A stretch of DNA of 64,000 nucleotides. It comes from Solea solea (taxonomy: Eukaryota > Chordata > Actinopteri > Pleuronectiformes > Soleidae). A model generated the notes under the pieces. That model was not told the origin of the DNA. It searched no databases and saw only the letters and a program-made list of their open reading frames with translations. Positions 48,174 to 57,851 of this stretch are shown here, one piece after another. How positions within the stretch are numbered: position 1 is the stretch's first letter; each line of letters opens with the position of its first letter. The position numbers and the translations under genes were made by a program. The DNA lies in assembly GCF_958295425.1 (NCBI RefSeq), contig NC_081141.1, forward strand, positions 29,506,696 to 29,570,695, in the 5' to 3' direction.

Positions 48174-50266
48174 GTAAGTACTGTCAGTACAACCCGAGGT
48201 CAGAGGTCAGAGGTCAGGGGGGAAGCTGGTGATGGTTTATTCATCCACTGAAAATCTTTAAAACACAGATTATTTGTTGTCATGGCAGCAGTTTATCAGC
48301 GACCTGACGAGAAGAATTTAGAGCTAAGAGCTTTGTCGATAAGTGATGTCAGAGGTTGATGTGTGATGATGAGATCGATCACAGCTGTGGTCACAGTCTG
48401 AAAGAAGGACTTTAGTTCTAAGTCAGTAATTCTGACTGGTCTGGACAGAAGATTCTGTGATGTGACCACGTCTCTGACTCCTGACGTCCTCTGACCGCTG
48501 ACGTCCTCTGACCCCTGACGTCCTCTGACCGCTGACGTCCTCTGACCGCTGACGTCCTCTGACCCCTGACGTCCTCTGACCGCTGACGTCCTCTGACCGC
48601 TGACGTCCTCTGACCCCTGACGTCCTCTGACCGCTGACGTCCTCTGACTCCTGACGTCCTCTGACCCCTGACGTCCTCTGACCCCTGATGTCGTCTGACC
48701 CCTGACGTCCTCTGACCCCTGACGTCCTCTGACCGCTGACGTCGTCTGACTCCTGACGTCCTCTGACTCCTGACGTCCTCTGACCCCTGACGTCCTCTGA
48801 CCCCTGACGTCCTCTGACCCCTGACGTCGTCCGACCCCTGACGTCGTCCGACCCCTGACGTCCTCCGACCCCTGACGTCGTCCGACCCCTGACGTCCTCC
48901 GACCCCTGACGTCCTCTGACCCCTGACGTCGTCTGACTCCTGACGTCCTCTGACCCCTGACGTCCTCTGACTCCTGACGTCCTCTGACCGCTGACGTCGT
49001 CTGACTCCTGACGTCCTCTGACTCCTGACGTCCTCTGACTCCTAACGTCCTCTGACCGCTGACGTCCTCTGACCCCTGACGTCGTCCGACCCCTGACGTC
49101 CTCCGACCCCTGACGTCGTCCGACCCCTGACGTCCTCCGACCCCTGACGTCGTCCGACTCCTGACGTCCTCTGACCGCTGACGTCGTCTGACTCCTGACG
49201 TCCTCCGACCCCTGACGTCCTCTGACCGCTGACGTCGTCTGACTCCTGACGTCCTCTGACTCCTAACGTCCTCTGACTCCTAACGTCCTCTGACCGCTGA
49301 CGTCCTCTGACTCCTGATGTCCTCTGACCGCTGACGTCCTCTGACTCCTGACGTCCTCTGACCGCTGACGTCCTCTGACTCCTGACGTCCTCTGACCGCT
49401 GACGTCCTCTGACCCCTGACGTCCTCCGACCCCTGACGTCGTCTGACTCCTGACGTCCTCTGACCGCTGACGTCGTCCGACCCCTGACGTCCTCCGACCC
49501 CTGACGTCCTCCGACCCCTGACGTCCTCCGACCCCTGACGTCGTCTGACTCCTGACGTCCTCTGACCCCTGACGTCGTCTGACTCCTGACGTCCTCTGAC
49601 CCCTGACGTCCTCTGACCGCTGACGTCGTCTGACCCCTGACGTCCTCTGACCCCTGACGTCGTCTGACTCCTGACGTCCTCTGACCCCTGACGTCCTCCG
49701 ACCCCTGACGTCGTCCGACCCCTGACGTCGTCCGACCCCTGACGTCGTCCGACCCCTGACGTCCTCTGACCCCTGACGTCCTCTGACCTCTGACGTCGTC
49801 TCACTCCTGACGTCGTCTGACTCCTGACGTCCTCTGACCGCTGACGTCCTCTGACCGCTGACTCCTCCTCAGCGGAGGCTTCAGGCTGTAAAGTGTGATG
49901 AAACACGTGTTGCTGCTCAGATGCATCAGTGCAGTGACAGTAATGAGATCATCAGGTGTGTGAGACGCCTCTCTGCTGCTGCAGGTGTTTGTTTCACTGT
50001 GATCGTGATTCTAGAAGCTTCAGGATTCACAGTGTGGAGGCAGCTGTGGGGGTTTGAGGCTCTTGAAATTGATTAGTGAGACTCATGAATATGTATTTTT
50101 AAGCTCTTTAATCACAATCTTTTTTTAAATGTGATCTGTCAGCACTTTTTAGTCATTATAGGAAGTGTGTGTGTGTGTGTGTGTGCTGATGATGAATGAC
50201 TCTCGTCCTCAGCTTCATGCTCGTGTCACATTATTCTGTTTCATCTCACTGTTGTTTTTTTCCCAG
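48174..50266. other. Intron with a 17-bp CpG-containing minisatellite
   Basis: About 1.4 kb of its 2.1 kb is the minisatellite at 48470-49866. The flanks are unique, with GAGGTCA repeats near 48200 and (TG)n near 50166-50184. Confidence 0.85.
48470..49866. repeat. 17-bp minisatellite, about 80 copies
   Basis: Units CGCTGACGTCCTCTGAC, with CCC or TCC in place of CGC and GTC or TCC variants. Nearly every unit has TGACGTC. A 208-residue minus-strand open frame (repeating GQRTSGVR) is an artefact: 17 bp gives a 51-bp codon period that happens to lack stops. Confidence 0.96.
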
Positions 50267-50413
50267 GATGCCATATGTCATGTGATTCCTGCAGTGGGGC
50301 GGGGCCTCTCGCCTGCACTTCCTGCCACACCCACAGTGTTCTGCTACCATCAGGCCTGTGTGCTCCCAAATGTCTGACTGGTTACTATGACGATGGTCAC
50401 AGGGTCTGTCAGG
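50267..50413 (+). CDS. fras1: fras1 exon: furin-like repeat 10
   Basis: Acceptor GTTTTTTTCCCAG, donor TCAGG|GTAAGT; 147 nt, phase 1-1. It encodes RCHMSCDSCSGAGPLACTSC, then HTHSVLLPSGLCAPKCLTGY and YDDGHRVC. Eight cysteines. The CHxSCxxCxGxGPxxCxSC opening and the C-xxGxYxDD-xxVC end match the tenth FU repeat. Confidence 0.95.
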
Positions 50414-51033
50414 GTAAGTGTTTCTGATCTAACAACAAACACTGAAGATCAACACATGATCCCATCTTTAAGTGATGTTACCATCACACACACACACAAG
50501 CTGCTGGTCCTCTGCTGCCTCGTGTGGTCACTTTGTGTCACTGAGTTAAGTCCAAATTAAATATTTCAATTGCAGAATTCATTAAAGTCAGACATTTGAA
50601 CTCAGTGATGGAGGCAGTAGTGTGTGTGTGTGTGTGTGTGTGTTAACATCTCTTTGGTCTGGGAGAGTGAGTGCTTTCTGATTGTAAGCTTGAGCCCAAT
50701 AATGATTAATAATGAATAGACGTGATGTCATGTGTTACTGTTTGGTTGTGCTTCTGTTATTTGCCTTGAAAATAATTCAAAATGAAGCAGTGACAGATAA
50801 GGATGTGATTCAGGGTTTAAGAATGTTTCTGCAGTCGTTAAAATGAGTGTTCAGTCGCTGTCTTTGTTTCACTAAAAAGAATGTGACCTGAAACTGGATG
50901 GATCCACCAGGAAGCTCTCGCTGCAGTTTCAGCAGCACACCTTCCACTGCCTCCACACTCTGGTGGTCCAGCATGTTGTTGTGTTGTCAGCGTGGAATCT
51001 AACCGTGACCTCTTGACCTCTGTGTTTGTGCAG
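50414..51033. other. Intron with a partial foldback MITE
   Basis: A foldback MITE lies near 50455-50690: CTGCTGCCTCGTGTGGTCAC, TTTGTGTCACTGAGTTAAGT, GACATTTGAACTCAGTGATG, (TG)n, GGGAGAGTGAGTG. The rest is unique. Confidence 0.75.
50455..50690. mobile_element. Foldback MITE, partial copy
   Basis: The inner segment and right-arm remnant (GGTCTGGGAGAGTGAGTG) are present; the left arm is mostly lost. It has the inner-segment orientation seen at 47525 and 52655. Confidence 0.65.
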
Positions 51034-51180
51034 CATGTGACCCTCAGTGTCTGACGTGTGACACAGCTGGAGTTTGTACGTCGTGTCGAGACCCGACCAA
51101 AGTTCTGCTGTTTGGAGAGTGTCAGTACGACAGCTGTGCTCATCAGTATTACCTCAACACCACCACCAGAACCTGCAGAG
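51034..51180 (+). CDS. fras1: fras1 exon: furin-like repeat 11
   Basis: Acceptor GTGTTTGTGCAG, donor CAGAG|GTAACA followed by (CA)n; 147 nt, phase 1-1. It encodes ACDPQCLTCDTAGVCTSCRD, then PTKVLLFGECQYDSCAHQYY and LNTTTRTC. Eight cysteines. CTSCRDPxKVLLFGECQYxSCAxQYYL is almost identical to human FU11. NTT is an N-glycosylation sequon. The donor context GTAACACACA is like that of the VWC1 exon. Confidence 0.97.
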
Positions 51181-51234
<54 letters not shown>

Positions 51235-51790
51235 TGATCTCAGTGGACGAGTGACTTCACACGACTTTAACATATAAATAAGAGCGTGAAGACCAGGAGC
51301 TAAAGTCTGAGGAGCACAGGTGTGAAAGACTTCCTGTCGCTCAGGCTCTGCGTCCTCAGTCCAGCATCAGCTCATCTCACCTCATTGATTATGTTTGTAA
51401 CGAGGAAACTCTGCTTCTCACGGTCGTCCTGAGATATGATGATCCAAGTATCAAAAAACAAACAGGTTTATTAGCTGCACAATATTGAACAATATCACAC
51501 AATTACAACTTTTATTTATAAAGTCCGATTCAGAGTGGACAGAAACACTAACAACACCATCAAATAAGTCATAAAAAACATTCCGACATTATTTGACTGT
51601 GTTGTGTTTGTGTCCTGAAGCTGAAACACAAACTCACTGAACAAAGCACAGATCAAACACAACTGACTCTCTGCTCTCCTGTTCATTTCTCCTCTAAACT
51701 GTTCTCCCATCATCTCTCATCGTCCCTGTCCTCCTGTCCTTCTTCTTGTCCTCTCTCTTCACCCTCCTGTCCCGTGCTGTGTGTGTGCAG
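51181..51790. other. Intron, unique sequence
   Basis: Starts with (CA)n at 51184-51231; otherwise unique, AT-rich in the middle. No exon. Confidence 0.8.
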
Positions 51791-51931
51791 AGTGTGACTG
51801 GAGCTGTAACGCCTGCAGAGGTCCTCTGCGGACAGACTGTCTTCAGTGCATGGAGGGACACGTGCTGCAGGACGGTGTGTGTTCACAGAGCTGCTCGTCC
51901 GGGTCATATCAGGACGGAGACCAGTGCCTCG
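51791..51931 (+). CDS. fras1: fras1 exon: furin-like repeat 12
   Basis: Acceptor CTGTGTGTGTGCAG, donor CCTCG|GTCAGT; 141 nt, phase 1-1. It encodes ECDWSCNACRGPLRTDCLQC, then MEGHVLQDGVCSQSCSSGSY and QDGDQC. Eight cysteines. ECDWSCxACxGPLxTDCLQCM is nearly identical to human FU12, which makes the repeat numbering secure. Confidence 0.97.
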
Positions 51932-52331
51932 GTCAGTGCAACACAAACAAACACACACTAACACACACACAGCCCGTGGCCAAGTGGAAAGGGAACTTGA
52001 CTTGTAACCGGAGGGTCGCTGGTTCAAAAAGGGCTGGGGTACCTCTGAGCAAGGTACCCTACTCCCAATGCTCCCTGGGCGCTACTCAGTGTGGCAGCCC
52101 ACTGCTAATTCTAGGATGGGTCAAATGCAGAGGAATACTTTCCCTAAGGGGATTAATAAAAAAACACACACACAAACAACCACTGCTGCTTCAGCTCTTT
52201 TACTTTTCTCCTGTCTGACAAAAATCCTTGGTCTAAATATAACTCACTGAAAACAGTGACTTCTTCATTTTTTTCTTTTGTATTAAATTGTATGTGTGTG
52301 TCTGTGTTGTGTTGTGTGGTGTGTGCGTCAG
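51932..52331. other. 400-bp intron half-filled by a SINE
   Basis: Apart from a short (CA)n and a TG-rich acceptor tract, the intron consists of the SINE at 51972-52163 and about 150 bp of unique DNA. Confidence 0.85.
51972..52163 (+). mobile_element. tRNA-derived SINE
   Basis: TGGCCAAGTGG (51977-51987) fits the Pol III box A consensus fully. GGTTCAAAAAG (52021-52031) is a box B one base off. The spacing is tRNA-like. Downstream come CTCTGAGCAAGGTACC, GCAGCCCACTGCTAATTC and TAGGATGGGTCAAATGCAGA, a common fish SINE body as I remember it. Box B decay suggests an inactive copy. Confidence 0.85.
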
Positions 52332-52472
52332 GCTGTGACGATGACTGTGTGGCGTGCAGAGGTCCAGGACAGTGTGAGCAGTGTCAGTCTCTGTACAGCC
52401 TCCTGCAGGGTCACTGTGTGCTGGACTGTGGCAGAAACTTCTTCCTGGACATTTCCTCTCACGCCTGCAAGC
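52332..52472 (+). CDS. fras1: fras1 exon: furin-like repeat 13
   Basis: The acceptor is a TG-rich tract ending GCGTCAG; the donor is CAAGC|GTACGT. 141 nt, phase 1-1. It encodes GCDDDCVACRGPGQCEQCQS, then LYSLLQGHCVLDCGRNFFLD and ISSHAC. Eight cysteines. CDxxCxxCxGPxxCxxC...LL...CVxxCG matches FU13. The (TG)n-type pyrimidine tract is atypical. Confidence 0.95.
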
Positions 52473-53065
52473 GTACGTGTTTGAATCTGTTTACTATTAT
52501 TATAATAGTTATAACAATAATAATAATAATAACAAAGTATCATAACTGTTGTAAAACTATGTAACTCATTGTTTGGGTTTAATGAGGTACTGACTGCACT
52601 GAGAGCGCCCCCTGCTGCTGAGAACCAGCCTGAGACACATACGCTCTCGCTCTCTCTCACTGAAACTGAAGTTTGTAAACCACTCACTCTCTCACACCAA
52701 AGTCCAGAGAGAAAACCAGTGATTGCAGCTGCTGGTCCTCTGCTGCCTCGTGTGGTCACTTTGTGTCACTGAGTTAAGTCTAAATAAAATATTTTTAAAG
52801 TCAGACATTTGAACTCAGTGATGGAGGCAGCACTGTGTGTGTGTGTGGGGGGGGGGGGGGGGAGAGTGAGTGGTTTACAAACTTGAGTTTCTGTCTCAGA
52901 GTGTGACGTATGATTCTTTAGTGGTTCCAGGTGTAGGGGGCGCTCACGGCCCCTTCAGCTCTGAAAGGTACATTAAAATGACTGAAACATTGTGTCCATC
53001 ATGGAACCTTGTGTTGTGTAGTTTTGTGACCGTGTTTGAAACTCTCTGTGACTCTCTGTGGTCAG
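52473..53065. other. Intron with a foldback MITE
   Basis: AT-rich start, then the MITE at 52655-52905, including a run of 14-16 G near 52847. The remainder is unique. Confidence 0.8.
52655..52905. mobile_element. Foldback MITE copy
   Basis: Left arm GAAGTTTGTAAACCACTCAC, TCTCTCACACCAAAGTCCAG, AGAGAAAACCAGTGATT. Inner CCTCTGCTGCCTCGTGTGGT, CACTTTGTGTCACTGAG. Right GGGAGAGTGAGTGGTTTACA, AACTTGAG. Both arms are present, but the outer ends are eroded. Confidence 0.75.
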
Positions 53066-53206
53066 CCTGCTCCTCTGACTGCGCGCTGTGTGACGGCATC
53101 GGACGCTGCAGAGCTTGTCGTGACCAAACGTACCTCATCGAAGGATACTGCACCCCCGACTGTGGACACGGTTACTATGCCAACCAGAGGACCAGGACCT
53201 GCCTCG
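53066..53206 (+). CDS. fras1: fras1 exon: furin-like repeat 14
   Basis: Acceptor CTCTGTGGTCAG, donor CCTCG|GTAATG; 141 nt, phase 1-1. It encodes PCSSDCALCDGIGRCRACRD, then QTYLIEGYCTPDCGHGYYAN and QRTRTC. Eight cysteines. It is the last furin-like repeat, directly before the CSPG region, giving 14 repeats as in human FRAS1. Confidence 0.95.
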
Positions 53207-53348
53207 GTAATGACGCGATGAACATGTTTGATTTGTGTGTCTCGTTTGAAGATTGTAAATCTTTGTTGAACTTCTCAGTTTCAGTGGAGCTTTGACGACC
53301 CTTCATTCACGTTTGTCTCTGTCTTCCTGTCGTCCCCCCTCCTCTCAG

Positions 53349-53634
53349 AAAACACCCGCCCCCCTGCCCTTCATGTCAACGGTTCCCTGCTGGTTCCACT
53401 GGGCGGTTCTGCTGCTCTGTCCCCATCTCTGCTGCAGGTGAAGGATCCCGACAGTCCCACCGAGCAGCTCGTCTTCCACGTCGTCCAGAGTCCAAACAAC
53501 GGACAGTTGGTTCTGTCCAGGAAGGAGGAGGGAGAAGAGCGTGGGGGCCAGGAACTGAGCGGAGGCAGCAGCTTCACCTGGACACAGCTGAACACTGGAC
53601 GTGTCCACTTCAGACATCAGAGAGACAAAGCCAG
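53349..53634 (+). CDS. fras1: fras1 exon: first part of CSPG repeat 1
   Basis: Acceptor CCCTCCTCTCAG, donor GCCAG|GTCAGT; 286 nt, phase 1 start and phase 2 end. It encodes ENTRPPALHVNGSLLVPLGG, later VKDPDSPTEQLVFHVVQSPN, NGQLVLSRKEEGEER and FTWTQLNTGRVHFRH. LHVNGSL with an NGS sequon, D-x-D-S/P...LxFHVVxxPxNGQLVLS and F-W-x-x-x-N-x-x-x-V-x-F are the features of the first CSPG (NG2-like) repeat. No cysteine, in contrast to the furin-like region. A Glu/Gly-rich loop (KEEGEERGGQE) is fish-specific relative to human as I recall it. Confidence 0.95.
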
Positions 53635-53850
53635 GTCAGTGGTCCTCATGTTTGTAAAACTGTGTGCACATGAACCCTCACTCTGTCAGATCCAACCAAC
53701 TTCACCTCCACCTCATCTTTATAAGAAGGAAAAAAGCATGAGTTATAATGACAACACACCAATGAGAGTAATGCAGGTCCACACCATGCTGGGTTTAAAG
53801 GAGCTGCTACAAGATGCATTGAAGGAACCTCGTAAATGTAGTCAGCTAGC

Positions 53851-53890
<40 letters not shown>

Positions 53891-54264
53891 ACCATCATTA
53901 GCACAGGTCAGAGTCACAGACGTAAACAAACCCAGCCATTTTCAGTCTGAATGTTCTGTCATTCGTTGGGAGCTAGTGCAGTATCACCGGTGTTTAGTTT
54001 CAGAGCTCATTGTTACTATGACACAGCAGAAGTTCAGTGACATTTTTATTTGTGGTTGGTAGAAGCAAATACTGATACTGACATAATGGCATACAATACA
54101 TCTGGAACATGGAACTCCATGGTTGCATGACAGTTGGTTGGTTATCAGTGAGATGTTCCAGCTGCAGGAGAGGAGCTTCCTCTGAACCTGCAGACACCTG
54201 GAACGCCTCCTGGAGGAGAGTGGGGTGAACAGTCACTTGACGACGCTTGTCTCACTCACAGTGC

Positions 54265-55017
54265 TGTGTCATTACATTACATTACATTACATTACATTAC
54301 ATTACATGTCATTTAGCAGACGCTTTTATCCAAAGTGACTTACAATAAGTGCATTTAAACATTTGGGTACAAATAAGAGCTAGAAGTAAGTAAGAGCTCC
54401 AAGTAAGCCAAACTATGAAGTGCTAGTCATAAGTGCGATGTATAAATTTTTTTTTTGTTTGTTTTTTTTTGTCGCCGTCGTCTTAGTCGAGGTAGAAAGT
54501 GAAGAAATGTGTTTTTAGTCGGCGGCGGAAGATGTGGAGGCTTTCCGCTGTCCGGATGTTGATGGGGAGCTCGTTCCACCATTTGGGAGCGAGGACAGTG
54601 AACAGTCTCGAGTTCTGCGAATGCCTCTGCGATCCTCTCAGTGAGGGGGCAGCAAGCCGGTTTGCCGATGCAGAGCGGAGTGGGCGGGCTGGGGTGTAGG
54701 TTTTGATCATGTCCTGGATGTAGGCTGGACCGGATCCGTTTGTAGCATGGAACCTTGCACTAGAGTCTTGAAGCGGATCCGAGCAGCTACAGGAAGCCAG
54801 TGAAGGGAGCGGACGAGCGGTGTAGTGTGGGAGAATTTTGGTGTGTTGAAGACCGGTCGAGCTGCTGCATTCTGGATGAGTTGCAGAGGTCGTATGGCAC
54901 ACGCAGGGAGACCAGCCAGGAGGGAGTTGCAGTAATCCAAGCGTGAGATGACAAGAGCCTGGACCTGTGCCGCCGCCTTCTGGGTTAGAAGAGGCCGTAT
55001 CCTTCTGATGTTGTCAG
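54265..55017 (-). pseudogene. L2-type LINE, 5'-truncated and frameshifted
   Basis: Read on the minus strand it encodes the C-terminal part of a LINE reverse transcriptase. One frame gives MDYCNSLLAGLPACAIRPLQ, LIQNAAARPVFNTPKFSHTT, SLHWLPVAARIRFKTLV. A second frame continues with RFHATNGSGPAYIQDMIKTY, VLAPKWWNELPINIRTAESL, FRRRLKTHFF. The frame change near 54760 shows a one- or two-base indel. The 3' tail has TTGTAAGTCACTTTGGATAA, AAGCGTCTGCTAAATGACAT, and ends in an (ATTAC)-type repeat at 54271-54306. That structure is typical of fish L2 elements. It is not functional. Confidence 0.9.
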
Positions 55018-55190
55018 TGACTGTTGCAACATCACAACAGTCACTGACTAGTCACTGCACCCAACCCTGGACTGACATCAGGTTACCGTGAAACCTGGTC
55101 TTCAGACTTGCTCTTCCTCGACACACCTGGCAGCCAGGTTAACCAGAGCTCACATCTGATTGGCTGAGAGGTCGGTCATTGTTCCCATGG

Positions 55191-55670
55191 CTACGGCATC
55201 TTTGCTAGAGACGGAGGTCTGATGGGCACCAGTGAAGAACAGAGCTCGTTGAAGTTACGTTCCACACAGTCGATCCTCTGCGGGGCGTTCTCTGATTCCT
55301 GCAGAGCCTGAACCAGCTCCTGCTTTTCATTCTGCAGTCTGACAATCGCCTGGTTGTTGTTCTGCGTGATCTGTTGTAGTTTGGGCACCAGAGCATAAAG
55401 CTTGACGTTGAAGCGCTTCTTTTGTGTCAGTGAACATCGCAGCTCGTGGATTTGGTTTTCCAGATCGCCAATCTTGCACTGGTCCGCCTGTGAAGTCTGA
55501 CGCAGCATGGAGAGCTGCTCCCGCAGTCTGCTTTTGGCGCCCGTCTCTTGTTTAAGGAAAGAACGGAGGTCCTGGATTTTATGTTCCAGATTTTGAATCC
55601 TCTTCTGGTTAGCCTCATTAGTCTTTTGCAGCATGGAGACCTGGGCCAGGAGTTGGGTTTTGTCCTCCAT
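55191..55670 (-). CDS. Unrecognised intronless coiled-coil protein, 159 aa (copy A)
   Basis: An uninterrupted frame from ATG to TAG. I do not recognise the protein. It is made of three consecutive 42-residue modules (starting LLAQV, LREQL and LYALV, at about residues 6, 48 and 90), each six heptads, with the pattern L-x-x-Q-V/L-x-x-L...I-x-x-L-E-x-x-I-x-x-L-R. It ends with a cap QRIDCVERNFNELCSSLVP. No signal peptide, membrane segment or catalytic motif; a cytoplasmic or nuclear coiled coil is the plain reading. The start is chosen because it aligns with that of the paralogue at 60426, including the bases TTTTAAA just before ATG. It is nested in a fras1 intron on the opposite strand. It could be a retrogene or a member of a multicopy family; expression is unknown. 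Confidence 0.7.
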   Translation of the reverse strand: MEDKTQLLAQVSMLQKTNEANQKRIQNLEHKIQDLRSFLKQETGAKSRLREQLSMLRQTSQADQCKIGDLENQIHELRCSLTQKKRFNVKLYALVPKLQQITQNNNQAIVRLQNEKQELVQALQESENAPQRIDCVERNFNELCSSLVPIRPPSLAKMP

Positions 55671-55695
55671 TTAAAATGACTGAGCTGATCAAGTC

Positions 55696-57851
55696 TTCTT
55701 CTTCTTCTTCTCAGTCGTACTGTTTGAACGTGCTTCACCTTCTTCTTCAGTACGACTGAGAAGAAGGTTTGAACGTGCTTCACCTTCTTCTCAGTCGTAC
55801 TGTTTGAACGTGCTTCACCTTCTTCTTCTCAGTCGTACTGTTTGAACGTGCTTCACCTTCTTCTTCTCAGTCGTACTGTTTGAACGTGCTTCACCTTCTT
55901 CTTCTTCTCAGTCGTACTGTTTGAACGTGCTTCACCTTCTTCTTCTCAGTCGTACTGTTTGAACATGCTTCACCTTCTTCTTCTCAGTCGTACTGTTTGA
56001 ACGTGCTTCACCTTCTTCTTCTCAGTCGTACTGTTTGAACGTGCTTCACCTTCTTCTTCTCAGTCGTACTGTTTGAACGTGCTTCACCTTCTTCTTCTCA
56101 GTCGTACTGTTTGAACGTGCTTCACCTTCTTCTTCTCAGTCGTACTGTTTGAACGCGCTTCACCTTCTTCTTCTCAGTCGTACTGTTTGAAAGTGCTTCA
56201 CCTTCTTCTTCTTCTCAGTCGTACTGTTTGAACGTGCTTCACCTTCTTCTTCTTCTCAGTCGTACTGTTTGAACGTGCTTCACCTTCTTCTTCTCAGTCG
56301 TACTGTTTGAACGTGCTTCACCTTCTTCTTCTCAGTCGTACTGTTTGAAAGTGCTTCACCTTCTTCTTCTTCTCAGTCGTACTGTTTGAACGTGCTTCAC
56401 CTTCTTCTTCTCATTCGTACTGTTTGAAAGTGCTTCACCTTCTTCTTCTTCTCAGTCGTACTGTTTGAATGTGCTTCACCTTCGTCTTCTTCTCAGTCGT
56501 ACTGTTTGAAAGTGCTTCACCTTCTTCTCAGTCGTACTGTTTAAACGCGCTTCACCTTCTTCTTCTCAATCGTACTGTTTGAAAGTGCTTCACCTTCTTC
56601 TTCTCATTCGTACTGTTTGAACATGCTTCACCTTCTTCTTCTCATTCGTACTGTTTGAAAGTGCTTCACCTTCTTCTTCTTCTCAGTCGTACTGTTTGAA
56701 TGTGCTTCACCTTCTTCTTCTTCTCAGTCGTACTGTTTAAACGCGCTTCACCTTCTTCTCATTCGTACTGTTTGAACGTGCTTCACCTTCTTCTTCTCAG
56801 TCGTACTGTTTCAAAGCGCTTCACCTTCTTCTTCTTCTCAGTCGTACTGTTTGAACGTGCTTCACCTTCTTCTTCTTCTCAGTCGTACTGTTTGAACGCG
56901 CTTCACCTTCTTCTACTCAGTCGTACTGTTTGAACGCGCTTCACCTTCTTCTTCTCAGTCGTACTGTTTCAAAGCGCTTCACCTTCTTCTTCTTCTCAGT
57001 CGTACTGTTTGAACGCGCTTCACCTTCTTCTTCTCTGTCGTACTGTTTGAACGCGCTTCACCTTCTTCTTCTTCTCTGTCGTACTGTTTGAACGCGCTTC
57101 ACCTTCTTCTTCTCAGTCGTACTGTTTGAACGCGCTTCACCTTCTTCTTCTTCTCTGTCGTACTGTTTGAACGCGCTTCACCTTCTTCTTCTCAGTCGTA
57201 CTGTTTCAAAGCGCTTCACCTTCTTCTTCTTCTCTGTCGTACTGTTTGAACGCGCTTCACCTTCTTCTTCTTCTCTGTCGTACTGTTTGAACGCGCTTCA
57301 CCTTCTTCTTCTTCTCTGTCGTACTGTTTGAACGCGCTTCACCTTCTTCTTCTCTGTCGTACTGTTTGAACGCGCTTCACCTTCTTCTTCTCAGTCGTAC
57401 TGTTTGAACGTGCTTCACCTTCTTCTTCTCTGTCGTACTGTTTGAACGTGCTTCACCTTCTTCTTCTCAGTCGTACTGTTTGAACGTGCTTCACCTTCTT
57501 CTTCTCTGTCGTACTGTTTGAACGTGCTTCACCTTCTTCTTCTCAGTCGTACTGTTTGAACGCGCTTCACCTTCTTCTTCTCTGTCGTACTGTTTGAACG
57601 CGCTTCACCTTCTTCTTCTTCTCAGTCGTACTGTTTGAACGCGTTTCACCTTCTTCTACTCAGTCGTACTGTTTGAACGCGCTTCACCTTCTTCTTCTCT
57701 GTCGTACTGTTTGAACGCGCTTCACCTTCTTCTTCTCTGTCGTACTGTTTGAACGCGCTTCACCTTCTTCTTCTCAGTCGTACTGTTTGAACGTGCTTCA
57801 CCTTCTTCTTCTCAGTCGTACTGTTTGAACGCGCTTCACCTTCTTCTTCTT
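55696..57851. repeat. 38-bp minisatellite, about 56 copies
   Basis: Units TCAGTCGTACTGTTTGAACG, TGCTTCACCTTCTTCTTC, with 3-bp CTT gains and losses and CGC/TGC, CAG/CTG and AACG/AAAG variants. It starts within about 30 bp upstream of the start codon of coiled-coil copy A, so it lies in that gene's 5' flank or leader. On the plus strand each unit has a pyrimidine tract followed by CAG, resembling an acceptor site. Confidence 0.96.

Noticed and set aside
49280..49906. 208-residue Arg/Ser/Gly-rich minus-strand ORF
   Set aside because: Produced by the 17-bp minisatellite; 51-bp codon periodicity and no homology-like features.
51972..52045. Functional tRNA gene
   Set aside because: Box B is degenerate and no cloverleaf closes; the downstream body identifies a SINE.
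53438..53950. Continuation of the CSPG1 coding frame past the donor at 53635
   Set aside because: The conserved CSPG sequence stops at KA(R), a donor is present, and the following (TG)n frame has no CSPG features; the exon at 62882 continues the domain in the right phase.
54483..54940. Novel protein on the minus strand
   Set aside because: Both frames match the C-terminal end of L2-type LINE reverse transcriptase with a frameshift between them.
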